Origin: Zizania palustris
Lineage: Eukaryota > Streptophyta > Magnoliopsida > Poales > Poaceae
Assembly (NCBI GenBank): GCA_019279435.1
Contig: JAAALK010000081.1
Coordinates: forward strand, 23,863,903-23,927,902
DNA length: 64,000 nucleotides
Direction: 5' to 3'
Position numbers and translations under genes: made by a program. Position 1 is the stretch's first letter. Each line of letters begins with the position of its first letter. Positions 10,166 through 20,923 of this stretch are shown in pieces. The notes under the pieces are model-generated. The model was not told the origin of the DNA, did no database searches, and saw nothing but the letters and a program-made list of their open reading frames with translations.

Positions 10166-12365
10166 TTAGTCTTGATTGTCGTCGCCGAGGCGAAATTCAG
10201 CCATCTGACACTCGATCTCTGCTTCTTCTTGACGATGTTGCGCCTGTTCGTCTGCCTCAAACCAATCTTTTAGGCAAAAGATTGTCTCAATGGTATCCGC
10301 GGTAAGGCATGATCTCCTTTCTTCGACGATCCTTCCAACAGCGCTAAACGCTTGCTCGGATGAGACCGATGATGCTAGAACTAGCAGCATGTCTCGAGCA
10401 AGGTGGGCCAAGACTGGAAGGATGTTTTCCTTATCCCTCCACCATGCTAGGAGGTCGACCTTGTCCTTATGAAGCATTGAGTCATGAGCCATGTGATTTG
10501 TATCAAGGTAATGGTTGAGCTCGAAATCGGGATTCCAATTTGATCTCGTTCCCGGTGTGCCTGTGGAGGAAGAAGATTCTTTCTTCTTCTTGAAGTATTT
10601 CTTCCATAAGTTCTTGGAGCTTGACTTGCTTTCCTTTTTTTGGTGAATCCTCCACAAATGACCGAGCCGCACCTAAATTTTGCTGATACAAACGAAAAAC
10701 TTGATACAACTCATCAGAAACATGTTGGTAAGCCTCAGAAAAATCAAGGTCCATTGCATCTCCCATTGAATCTAAAGCAACCTTAAAAATATCTAGTTTT
10801 TTACGGGGATCATGTATTAAAGCAAAACAGTAAAGATGTGGAATTGCAGTAAAATATTTTAGAAATTTTAACTCCATTGCTTTAACAATGGGTTTCAAGA
10901 GTGTATTCGACCTATTCTCGCTAAATTGAATTGTAAAATTCCAAAGGCACTCAAGTACCTCACATGAGGTTGGATAGTATACTCCTGAAAGTAGTACTGT
11001 CACATTATAAAAAGGCTTTAGAAATTTACGCATACATGTAGCAACATCCCAATCAACATCAGTGAGAATTAGAATATCATCAATGCTATCATCGTCATCC
11101 TGTATCTTAACATTCATTGAGTTGATAAAAACAGATATCAAACTTTCATAACCTTTTACCTCCCTCAACATTAGATATGTTGAGCTCCACCTGGTCTTTA
11201 TGTCTACACCAAATGTTCTCGGCTTCTTTTGTTGGGCAACATAGTACTCTCGAAACCTCGCCCGCACTACTGTGTGACCTGCAATAAAGAGAACAACTCG
11301 ACGTATCTTAGATAATAAAGCATCAATCTCCCTCATACCTGCCTGTGTGATTAGGTTTATGATGTGGCATATGCATCTTTGGTGGATGACATAACCACCA
11401 ATGTAGCTCTGTAGTTGTGGCTCCAATATCTGCATCGCCGTTGTGTTCGCCGAAGCATTGTCGAGAGTGATGGAAACAATCTTGTCCTGCAGGTTAAATT
11501 CTTGGAGCACTTCTAGGATTTGCTCGCCAATTACAGATCCGATATGCGATTGCATGAGCCTAAACCCTATAACCCTCTTGTTTAACTGACGCTCATTATC
11601 CAAGTAATGTGCAACGACACTAAGGTAAGAGGTGTTTTGATGTTGCGAAGTCCAAATGTCAGATGTAATAGCAAAAGAGGTATGAGTCATACTTAAAGTT
11701 CGTTTTAGTTCTTCTAATCTATTACAATACAAACATACAATATCATTTTTAGTGGTTCTCCTAGTTACGCCCCTATATTGTGGGAAAAATGCACATTGGA
11801 CCAATCTTCCTAAATGATGACTTTCACCTTGCCTAATAGGTAGATCCACGACGACTATATAGCGCACAATCTCATCACGAGCATGTCGTGGATCATACGT
11901 CCAGGAGCTTACCGAACCGTCGGAGCCGAAGGTGATTCGCGTCTGCTTGGCTCCTCCATCTACCGACTGTGCTCGGTCCTTGAGATGTGCCTTGTAGTGT
12001 CGATTCAAATGACCCGTTCCACCACCTTTAACTGTAGATAATATCTTAGAACAATATTTACATTTTGCATATCTAACCACCTTACCGTCAACGCACTCTT
12101 CGGTCGTCACGAAGTGCTTCCAACACTCTGCTTTGCCATGCTTTGAGTTTGCGGTGGACGGTCCGACTTCCTCGCATATGTTGTCGGGGGATGCGTTGTC
12201 GGTGGAGGGATTGTCCGCCGATGGGTATGCATGTGCATCCTCAACCCCATGCACCCCATCCATATGTTGGTCATCCATTCCATAGTCGTCCATGCTCGGG
12301 GATAGCTGACGAGCATCGACAGACATACGGGGAGGAGAATGGTGGCGCTTTTGGGAAGGCCTCAT
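10166..12365 (-). pseudogene. hAT transposase (one frameshift)
   Basis: DNA-cutting transposase of the Ac/Tam3 superfamily. The start is the ATG at 12363-12365. Residues about 80-130 form a BED zinc finger (C-x2-C at 102-105, then H-x3-H in GHLNRHYKAH). The RNase H-like core follows, with SDIWTS, ITLDNASAN, CICHIINL and TRWSSTY motifs, and the DUF4413-like segment near WDVATCMRKFLKPFY. The frame continues to about 10642 and then shifts by one base at a run of seven A (plus-strand T7, 10635-10641). The other frame (to 10166) supplies the C-terminal hAT dimerisation domain with VLASSVSSEQAFSAVGRI. There is no other lesion, so it is a recent pseudogene or an assembly error. Confidence 0.9.
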
Positions 12366-12534
12366 CAAAGTCGACCTCCATAATCACCCACGGTCACTCA
12401 TAATTAACACCTAACGGCTATCGCACATAACAATATTTTGTTTTGTGCTTATTTTAGTTTCTAACAAAGATTGCTGCTTGAAGCCTTGAATGCCGGTGCA
12501 CTGGTGTGTGGAGAAAATGAAGGAAATATGTTGT

Positions 12535-12542
12535 ATTTATAG
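12535..12542 (-). promoter_or_regulatory. TATA box of the hAT transposase gene
   Basis: TATAAATA on the minus strand lies about 170 bp upstream of the start codon at 12365. It is inside the element, as expected for a transposon-carried promoter. Confidence 0.6.
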
Positions 12543-13823
12543 GCTTGTAGCATATGTCGTTGTGAGTTGTGACTCACTAACTTGTGTGTACTGTAGCAAC
12601 TGTGCTAGTGTCAGTCATTGTTTTTTCAAATCAACTGAGTACTGTGCTTTATTAGTTTGTGTCAGTGTATTATCAAATCAATAGTCACCGTGTTATCAAC
12701 TCTCAAGTACTAGCACTACTAGGCTACTAGTACTGCCTAGTGCCTTGGCTACTACTCCTACTAGCGCATTGTCGTAGGCCTGCAACAGCACTCCGCCAGG
12801 CTCCACGCCGCCGTGCGCTGGCCAGCTTCCACTCGGCCAGTCCACACTCCGTCATGCACTGCATCTATACTCTAGAGCTAAGAGCTCTACCGGCTACTGC
12901 CATGGCGCCATCCACACTACGCCAGTCCGCCGAGGCGCCGAGTCACCGACTGTCGGTCCTCTGTCCGCCTTTCCGCATCTGCATCTGCACTTCCGCAGTA
13001 TGCAGTCCACAGTGCGATAGGGCATGGCGCCTCGCTGTGAAGTCTGTGAGCTTGCGACGAGCCACGACGAGAGAGTGACTGTGTGTCGGCCCGTGGCTGT
13101 GAGGACAGCTGACGACGACGTGGGGTCACGGGCGACCGTGAAGGCTGCGAGCCTACGACCGGTGTGGTGCCGTCCGGCCGTCCGGCCGTCCGGCGTCCGC
13201 GCCTCCACGCTCCGCGCCAGGTTCCGTCGGCCCGTTGCTGCAAGGACAACCGACAGCGATGCGGGGTCACAGGCGACGCCATGACGGCGAGAGGGACTTG
13301 AGGATGACCGAATATAGGTACGCCATCGTCGATTCATGTTTTTGGCTTTGGCTGGTGCAGTGGTGCCCATTTGAATTTAGGGTTCTGAGTTCTTACTTTC
13401 GGTCATCGATTTCTATTGGAGACAATGACACTATCGATCTATCGAGCTAGCACACCGCTACCGTGTTTTTTGCCGCAGTACCAAGTAACCAGGACACCAT
13501 GACACCCTCGCGCTCGCCGGCGCGGCCTCGCGGCCTCGCCCAGCACACCCTTGTCGTCATCGTCGATTTTAGATTGGCATTTGGCACTTGGCAGTACCGG
13601 TGTATATAGTACTCGTGCCGCCCACGGGCCTTTCCGTGCCGGGCCAGCCCAGGCACGACCCACTCTATGGGCCATACCCGTGCCACCCATCGGGCCTAAC
13701 ATGTAGGCCCAGGTACGACCCTTGTACGGGCCGTGCTGGCCCGGCCCATTAGTGGGCCATACCGGGCGATGCTTCGCATGGGCCGAACCTCCGTGCTTTG
13801 GGCCGGCCCAAGTCCCAGCTCTA
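12543..13823. other. hAT 5' non-coding region and right subterminal repeats
   Basis: No gene is seen. 12740-13300 is GC-rich with many CGGC and CCGTC words and short open frames on both strands that look incidental. 13612-13823 is packed with GGGCC/GGCCC words mirroring those at 9738-9925 and ends in the right terminal inverted repeat (CAAGTCCCAGCTCTA). Confidence 0.6.
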
Positions 13824-13831
13824 TATATGGG

Positions 13832-14422
13832 TAGACTACCCAAAAAATAGCACAATTTCATCATGTCTACGCCAACAGCCCAACAGTCAACTCGCCCAGT
13901 TGTCATCCCTTCCTAGCTATTTTTTTTCTGCAGATTAATGGATTGCATACCTGTTTCTTCAAAACTGAATGGCCTGTTCGAAATCTCATGTAATATTTAA
14001 CCAAGGCCATGTTTTTTGGATTAACTAATCTGAACATTAAATATAAGCATACAACAGTAGCCTCGTAGGGTTACAAAGCTTTAGCAATCTGTTATGGTAT
14101 CAGAGCCTTCTCCTCATGATACTGGCCTGATTCGTAGGTTTTCTCTTTGGCGTGCGCAAGGGAGAGTGCATATCAAGACTGAAAGAGAGGTGGAATAGGG
14201 GTGTCGAACGTTAGGAAGATCACCAGCACCGATGGCTCAACCAGTGTGTTAAGGTAATCTTGCCGTAATTCGGGAAGACTTTATTCCTTTATGAGTATTA
14301 CAATTATGACCGCTGCCTTTTATAAGTCAAGGCAATCTAATCTCTAATGACTCTATTACATCAATCTACTAATATCTAGGGAAAATATAAACTAGATTAG
14401 AATAACTAACAAATACTAATCT
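13832..14422. other. Spacer with an orphan retrotransposon primer-binding site
   Basis: TGGTATCAGAGCC at 14095-14107 is complementary to the 3' end of initiator-Met tRNA, the usual copia/gypsy primer site. It is followed by a leader-like stretch with an ATG near 14231 but no gag. No matching LTR can be delimited upstream. It is probably the scrap of an old retrotransposon; the rest is uninformative AT-rich sequence. Confidence 0.4.
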
Positions 14423-15513
14423 CACTATCACAATGACGGTCTTTAGTGATGGGCAAAAGACGTGCGTCAGTAATACACTTTTAGTGACGGGTTATTTCAC
14501 ACGCGTCAGTAACACTATCTTATTAGTGACGGGTCGTGGTATGATCCGTCACTAATAAAGATTTTCCCTATAGTGGCGGGTTATATTTCCACCTGTCACT
14601 AAATAAGTTTATCACCCGTCACGAACGTCGGGGGTGACAGGACTCTCCTCTTCGCCGGAGATCAAAATGATGCAGCCCAACTTCGAGCACCTGAGTCCCG
14701 CCGGATAACCTTGGGGCTCAAGGGTGGTGATGCGCCGATTGATTGATTGAACGAGAGTTGTTTAATCTAACCTAAGGGATACATATTTATAGTCCGTAGA
14801 CTTGTCATCCAAGTAACTTATCCAACTGATTCCGGATGAATATGTAACCATCTTCTGCTCTTATCTCCATCGGCTCCCTTATCCGATCATGCAGCTATTG
14901 CGGATGGACTCCTCTGACTTTCCTTGACTGGATCTTCTTTGACTTCTTGTTGACCACGCGACTTCCTTGGTGGGCCTTAGGCTTTACCAAATCTTGGTGT
15001 CTACACAATGTTACCCATCACTAATGCTTGATCTATTCCCGTGAGACTCCCCTACATCATCAGTGATGGGTTTTAGCTATACCCATCACTAAAGGCCCCT
15101 CTATCATCACTAACGGATGGTAACAACCACCCATCACTTATGACACCTCCCGCTTATAAATTGGCAGGTAACCGAAGTGAATCGTAGACTTTCATTTCAC
15201 TCAACCCTAACCCTAACTCCCACTGCGGTCGTCGCCTTCGTCGTGCTCCTAGCCACATGTACCGTTGGTCGTGGCACCTGCACCGTCGGCGTGCGTGGCC
15301 GTCCTACTCGCCGCCACCTTGGTTGCATCCTTCTTGTCCTCCTCCTCCTCCTCTTTCTCGTCTAAAATATTATTGTTCTTGTCTAACTACTTAACTTTGT
15401 TTTAATTTTATTGTTACATGGTATCCTGACCTACTACTTTTAACCAATTTTTTCGAGATAACTGATGGTATTAGCCAATTTTTCAAGATAATGCACTCGA
15501 AATTGGCATGACT
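14423..15513 (+). mobile_element. CACTA transposon fragment, 5' end (family 1)
   Basis: It starts CACTATCACAATGACGG at 14423, the CACTA-type terminus. Subterminal motifs in both orientations follow (tagtgacgggt, acccgtcac, cccatcact), at about 14440-14640 and 15000-15150. A short Leu/Val-rich open frame (15177-15365) after a 'ccctaaccctaa' leader may be part of the first exon of the element, but I see no transposase similarity. The remainder and the 3' terminus are missing; it abuts Sirevirus C at about 15514. Confidence 0.7.
14627..15007 (+). mobile_element. Possible short solo LTR inserted in the CACTA fragment
   Basis: The CACTA subterminal repeats stop at 'acccgtcacgaa' and resume at 'acccatcactaatg'. 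Between them is about 380 bp of unrelated sequence starting 'cgtcgggggtgacagg' and ending 'ggtgtctaca', which resembles grass LTR termini with the initial TG changed to CG. A convincing 5-bp target duplication is not visible. Confidence 0.35.
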
Positions 15514-16953
15514 ATTCACAATGGTGTACACCATGCTTCATATGGTGCTACACCGCGTGTAAGAGGCTTTGATTCTCGACAGTTTAGGAGACCTCTTCGT
15601 TTTCCAGGCTCGCGCTTTGGAGGTAGACCACACACTTTTTATCATGACTCATACTCTGTGCATGATCAGTCTACTACTTTACCTAGTTCTCAAGTTTTAC
15701 AATGCTGGATTCCTAAACAGTTATTCACTCACCCCAACACTGATCATTCGAGATCTTCTAGCATGTTTTGAGGGGAGCTGTGTAGCACTACATGAGCTTC
15801 TTTTATATGATTAATTGCTTTTACAAGTACATGATTTGTTATGCCTTTAAAGTATTGTCTTTAATACTGTTGATTACACTTGGCTTGAATACATCTGATA
15901 TCTGTCATGAGCATGGATTTTATTTGTGAAATTTTGAAAATGATCACTGCTTAGTCTAGAAACTAGCATGAATAGGTTGAGTGCATTTGCTATATTTTAC
16001 ATACCTGGTAGCTAGGTCCTTTTCACTTGGATGCTAATACGCAACTTGATTTTATCAAAAATATTGTGCTGAAAATTAAAAAAAAAAAGAAAAATGAATG
16101 AAAATGAAATGAAAATGATTGTTATTCATGTTGTTTTGTGGTGAATTGAAAAGATCCAGGTGGATTTGCTTTGTCGCACTACTTTGTTCTGGACTGCTTA
16201 CCATAACACTTTGGTATGAACTAGGACATTGAAGTGTATACTAGGATCATTGCTTTAAACTTCTGATGGTTTCAACCTAGGCTTAGCATGGTCGGTTAGC
16301 ATAAGGTTGACTTGCAAATAACCCCTGGCACTACAATGAAAAATAAAAAAAAATCAAAAGCTTGAATCAATTGCACATCAAGTTTGCTGAAGCTACTTGT
16401 AGTAGGATATGCTTATCTAGTTAGTATTTGATTAGCTTTTGCATCTCGTGCCTTGCCATGTCTAGTATGCTAGTCTGAGTGGTAATGCTTTTATTTGCTA
16501 AAATATAAAAATGCTTGCTCATGCTTTTGTTTAGAGTGTATTCACGTGAGCTTTTCATACAGTACTTTTAGACAATATTCAAGGCAAATGCTTGTTTGTA
16601 CTGTAATTAGAGTTGCTCATGTTTCAGAAGCTTACATCTATACTCTACCCTCACACCCCTCTTTGCGTCTTTTTATCATCTTGATGCTTGCATTGCCAAA
16701 GGGGGAGAAATAGTTTACATGATGCTTTTGGCTGATTGCTTTGTTAAGGGGAGTAATGGCTTTCATGATGCATTGATGATTTTGCCAAAGATAGGGAGAA
16801 TGCTTTGCATGAGTTTTTGCCCAAGGGGAAGATCTTTTACCAAGTGACATGTTTTGGCTCTTTTCTGAGTTTTTATGGTCACTTGTGTGCTTAACTTGAA
16901 ACTTTTATCATGTTTCTGTTTGGGGTTGTTAATGCACTCATCAAGGTGGAGAT
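15514..16953 (+). mobile_element. Sirevirus C: internally deleted remnant (gag tail joined to 3' non-coding region)
   Basis: 15514-15771 encodes the last 80-odd residues of a Sirevirus gag, alignable with D's gag end (VHRVPYGG and QCWMPRHIFTHP against VHHASYGA and QCWIPKQLFTHP). The whole of pol is absent: the sequence passes straight into the long 3' non-coding region (15780-16953) typical of B and D, with polypurine tracts such as AAAGGGGGAGAAA near 16697. It ends at an altered PPT (AAGGTGGAGAT) just before its 3' LTR. The 5' LTR, primer site and most of gag are gone. Confidence 0.75.
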
Positions 16954-17471
16954 TGTAAAACCAAGTGAGGTCGCACTGTTGTTTTTGTCTGTATGATGAG
17001 TGATTAACAAGGTTGAGCGATCTGGTTAGATGAGTGATGGCTTGATTGCATTGATAGGTTCGATGTGCGGATATGGATTGTGCCGAGGGGATCTGTGTGC
17101 ATTGCATCTCTTGTTTTGGCTTGTCTCATGTATGCAGGGTGGAGATGCTAACCAACTATCAACAGAGGGTGATCAAGGGTCTAGCAGGGAGCTCGATGCC
17201 AGAGGATCAAGGATGCCGGGTGAAGTTGGAGATGATCTCAGGAGTGCACGAGGAGATAAAGAAAGACTTGGATGGACGAATGGTCGAGACAGTGTGACGG
17301 TCAAGTCAGTGAAAGGGAGGTCAGTGCAAGTGATCAGGCGGCTCGAGGGGATTGAGAGCAGGAGAGACTTGCTAGCGGTCGAGTTCGTGGATTGGCGTCA
17401 CATGTCGGCGATCGAGGAGACTTTGTCGGTTTTTGTTGAAAACCATCGCATGAGAAATTGTTTTTAATTCT
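16954..17471 (+). repeat. 3' LTR of Sirevirus C, first segment (interrupted by D)
   Basis: It begins TGTAAAACCAAG directly after C's polypurine tract. It is broken at 17471 by element D with target duplication attct, and the same LTR resumes at 35127. A copy of 16969-17471 also appears at 32926-33421, inside D. Confidence 0.8.
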
Positions 17472-19657
17472 TGTTGGACCGAAAACGGCGACCAGAGGGG
17501 GGGTGAATGGGAGCTTTTAAAATTTCAGACTAAAAATAGCCTTTTGTTTTAATTCGGTCTTCTGCGGAACAGGCTTCGAACACACCCTTCAAAGTTCTGG
17601 TTCGGAGGCATTTTACAGCTCCGAACACAGGCTTCGCAAGGAGCAAAAGTTCAAAGCCAAGAAGACTTCACTCTACCCACAACCCCGAAAATTCAGCTCT
17701 GCTAAGTCAGTGCAGGCTCCGCACACAGGGTGCTCCGAGCAGACTTCGCACTTCACCCTTCGCAAGAGCGGATTTCCCTCTGAGTACTTCGATCAGCTCT
17801 GCTAAGGCAGTGCAGGCTCTGCACACTGGGTGCCTTAGAGCAGGCTTCGCACTACACCCTTCGCAAGAGCAGACTTCCCTCTGCGGACTTCGACCAAATA
17901 CTCAGCGACAACAACTGGTGCTAGGCTTCGTACTTCGAAGGTCTAAACGCACACTGAACAGACTTCGCCAAGGACTTCGACAAGGGAAGAAAAACGGGCT
18001 TCGATTCAGCACAGACAGTGCTTCACTAGTAATCAGAGAGGCCTAGCCTCCAGTTTACACAGAGCGAAGAGACACTGAAAAACACACTTCACCCAGACAG
18101 ACTTCTCACACACCTCTCCAGAGAACTCACAAGAAGATGATACACAGAGAAATCAAAGCATGCAGTGAAGTACGCATACAAGTTCAAGCAGTAAAAGAAA
18201 ACAAAATCAAAGCTTCATTGCTTGAACAGGGAACACAAAATGAACTCACAGGATGAACACAAGAGTATGTGGCGGCTAGCACAGGAGCTCAAAAATGAAT
18301 GCTCAAAAGTGTTGATGTGACCTAGCCAGCCTCCACTATTTATAGGCACTATTCAGCTCTGTGAATAGACTACTTTACCCCTAGGGTTTACACTGTTTTT
18401 GTCTCATCAGAACAGGGGGGTACAACTGGCAGTCTACTTTATTTGGAGGCTTCTTTTGTCAGCTTCACAGAGGGGACAACACCAGTTTTTGTAGAGCAGA
18501 CGCTGTCAGCCTTTGCAGTTTTGGACCCTTCTGAAGCCCCCCTTCGCACGCGAGGGGTGCGGTAGCTTTGGTGAGAAGCCTTGAGCCTGATGGCCTTCGC
18601 TTCACCAAAGTCAGCCTTCGATACATTGATGGTTTTGAGTCGAAGCCGTCAAAGCCCTTGGGCCTTCGCACAAACACCTTTGGAGTGGACCACCATGGCT
18701 TCGCAGCTTCTCCCAGCTCGAACTCCGTCAGTCCGTGTACCGAAGCCATGCATGGCCGAAGTACCTCAAGTCAGCCTCACTCTGGAGCCAGCGTTACTCC
18801 AAAGTCAGCTTCACTCCGAAGCCTGCCTCACTCCGAAGTCAGCTTCACTCCGAAGTCAGCTTCACTCCGAAACCCCACCTTCGGAGTACCACCCTTCGAA
18901 GTCCCTCCTTCGTCCAAGGCCTCTGCGTGAAGCATTCCATGAGCACTTCGTCGCAATGTCTCTCCCCGAGCACACTCCTCGACGATCCTCACCCGGACCA
19001 TGCCTTCGATGCACCTCGACTTCTGAGACCTTCGTCGGGTATACCTTCGAGTGCCTCCCTCCGGAGCACACTTCGAACACCTTGCCTCATTGTTGAGGAC
19101 TTTGTCCACCATACTTCGAAGTCACTCCATTCGGAGTACCCTTTGAAGTGCCTCGCCTCCAAGTACTTCGTCTCGGAGTACCTTCACCCTGAGCCACACT
19201 CCGCACTTACTGCCTTCTCCTGGCGCACCTCGACCCGAGGTCCGACCTCAACCCCTTCACAGCCTTCGTGATGGAGCTCCCTGCTCCCCTGGCATCAAGC
19301 CTCCCGCTTAACCCAGGTTCACTTGCTACGAACCATCCGTCGCCTCTGAAGTCACCTGTGCACCACAGACAAACAGACAAGTGTATCCAGTACCCCGGAG
19401 ACCTCTCCGGGTAAACAACCTTCGGCACACACTCCGGTGTATTGCCCAAAGTACCGAGACCTTAAGTACGACCCAGTCATCGTGTATTGTCGGACCTCTC
19501 CGACAGGCATACTCCGCTGCAACAACTGCAGCAAACAGACCCACCGAACCCTTCGGTGAAACAACCTCTGAACCCCTTCGGAGGGACCCCTTTGAATCAG
19601 AGGGTAAAATCTGTCAATCACTCATCACAGACTCCGAAACTAACCCTTGGTTTCTCA
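17472..19657 (-). repeat. 3' LTR of D (complete, 2186 bp)
   Basis: TG...CA ends (TGAGAAACC on the minus strand, ending CCAACA). TATAAATA on the minus strand at 17472-relative positions 18337-18344 is the likely promoter. The sequence is unusually rich in CTTCG, CGAAG and TTCGAA words. It holds about six 17-18 bp tandem units of the type 'tcagcttcactccgaag' at 18770-18872. Confidence 0.85.
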
Positions 19658-19729
19658 ATCTCCCCCTTGATGAGTGCATTGACAACCAAATTTAAGTTCA
19701 AGAAAATTTGAAAAATTTCAGCACACAAG
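19658..19729 (-). other. D 3' internal end with polypurine tract, cut off by F
   Basis: Minus-strand GCACTCATCAAGGGGGAGAT immediately precedes the LTR; the same block stands before the 3' LTR of B (56085-56104) and C. F starts at 19730 and D resumes at 27115. Confidence 0.8.
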
Positions 19730-20784
19730 TGTAACAGCCCCAAAATTAAAAGGAAATAAAATAAAGGAAAAATAATATTAAATGAATTTCTGAATTGTGT
19801 TATTAATAAAAATTCTAAAAGAGCCCTATTAAAGCCAAACAGAGATAAATATTCAAAATTTGGACTTGAAAATTTTATGGGATAAACTAGGGGCCAAGAA
19901 ATATTTTTGAGAATTTTTACAAAATTTTTCCAACAGATCTTCAAGCCTTAAGCAAATATTTGAATTTCTGGAATTTAATTTAATGGAAAATACATTTTAA
20001 ATCTTATTGGGCCAAAACCCTGAAATTCCCCCTCAAAGCCTTTCGGCCCGGCCCAGTCCAGCCACGCCCACCGACAGGCGGGACCCACCTGTCGACGTGC
20101 GCCCTCCCTCTCTCTCCCGCCACTCGTGCTCAGCCAGCCCACCTGCCAGCCTCCGCACGCGCTCCCTCGCCCACTGACGTCCCGGGCCCGCGTGTTGGCT
20201 CTCTCTCACCCATGCCCGCCCACTGACAGGTGGCCCCCACCTGTCAGGTCGTCTTCCCCAGGGAAAGTTTCCCTTTTCTCTCTCGCCGGCCGAACCCGAG
20301 GCTTGGGAATCCGCCGCCGTCGGCCACTCATCGCCAAATTGGCCACGCCAGATGATGATGCATACACATGTTTACTTTTCAGTACTAATAAAATTGATCA
20401 CATTTAATGCTTTACAATTATGCTTTTCCGCAAAATTAGCCACTATCTCCCTTGTTATTATGTTGCATTATATTTGCATTCGGTGGCTTGCTGAGTACAT
20501 CTGTACTCACCCCGTTGACTGACACCATCAGAGCCCGTCTACTACGAGGAGGATGAAGGTATGGAGTAGCGACCCAGTTAAGGCGAGACTGGAAGGAGGC
20601 GTTCATCTAGGACTCTTTGATTTATTAGTTTCTCTTCTTATTTATTCACTTTTGTACTAATACGGTCTACGAACCGTGAATGATTTGCTCGTATTGTACG
20701 TGGTCGCATGATGAACGTCTTGTTTTTATTGATTTTCTATGGAATTTCAATAAAAGTCCTGATTTATTAAATTGGGGCGTGACA
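19730..20784 (+). repeat. 5' LTR of F, with a 2.7-kb internal deletion
   Basis: It matches the 3' LTR from its start to 23968 and again from 26681 to its end. The intervening 2712 bp (including the AT-rich and promoter-containing middle) are missing, with the join at 20350/20351. Loss of this part probably silences the copy. Confidence 0.85.
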
Positions 20785-20787
20785 AGA

Positions 20788-20800
20788 TGGTATCAGAGCC
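20788..20800 (+). promoter_or_regulatory. Primer-binding site of F (initiator-Met tRNA)
   Basis: TGGTATCAGAGCC begins 3 bp after the LTR end, complementary to the 3' end of plant initiator methionine tRNA. Confidence 0.85.
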
Positions 20801-20923
20801 GACTTGACTGTAGGAAGCCAAACAAACCTGATCCTAGGACTTATATATTTACCATATTTTCTTACAAAATTACTTATCCTCTCATCTTCCGAGATTTTCA
20901 CAAAATCTCTCTCTCTTTTGTAG

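Larger units (their letters stand above)
4749..13823 (-). mobile_element. hAT (Ac-like) DNA transposon with an LTR element inside its left end
   Basis: Both ends are visible. The left terminus reads TAGACATGGGACTTGGG once insert H is removed; the right terminus, reverse-complemented, reads TAGAGCTGGGACTTGGG. The 8-bp target duplication tatatggg is exact at 4741-4748 and 13824-13831, which is diagnostic of hAT. Without H and its 5-bp duplication the element is about 4.1 kb. It carries one transposase gene on the minus strand, with long GGCCC-rich subterminal zones at both ends. The left inverted repeat is split after 15 bp by H, so this copy should not be mobilised normally. Confidence 0.92.

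Noticed and set aside
15177..15365. Leu/Val-rich open frame considered as a small membrane protein
   Set aside because: It sits inside the CACTA 5' region after a CCCTAA-type leader, with no homologue or codon signal.
18568..19271. Several overlapping open frames of 120-190 codons in D's LTR (also 33997-34775)
   Set aside because: They arise from the biased CTTCG-rich tandem sequence, occur in three frames at once and on both strands, and show no domain. They are LTR sequence.
20788..20800. tRNA-like match (also at 14095, 43442 and 48732)
   Set aside because: Only the short complement of a tRNA 3' end is present; these are primer-binding sites, not tRNA genes.
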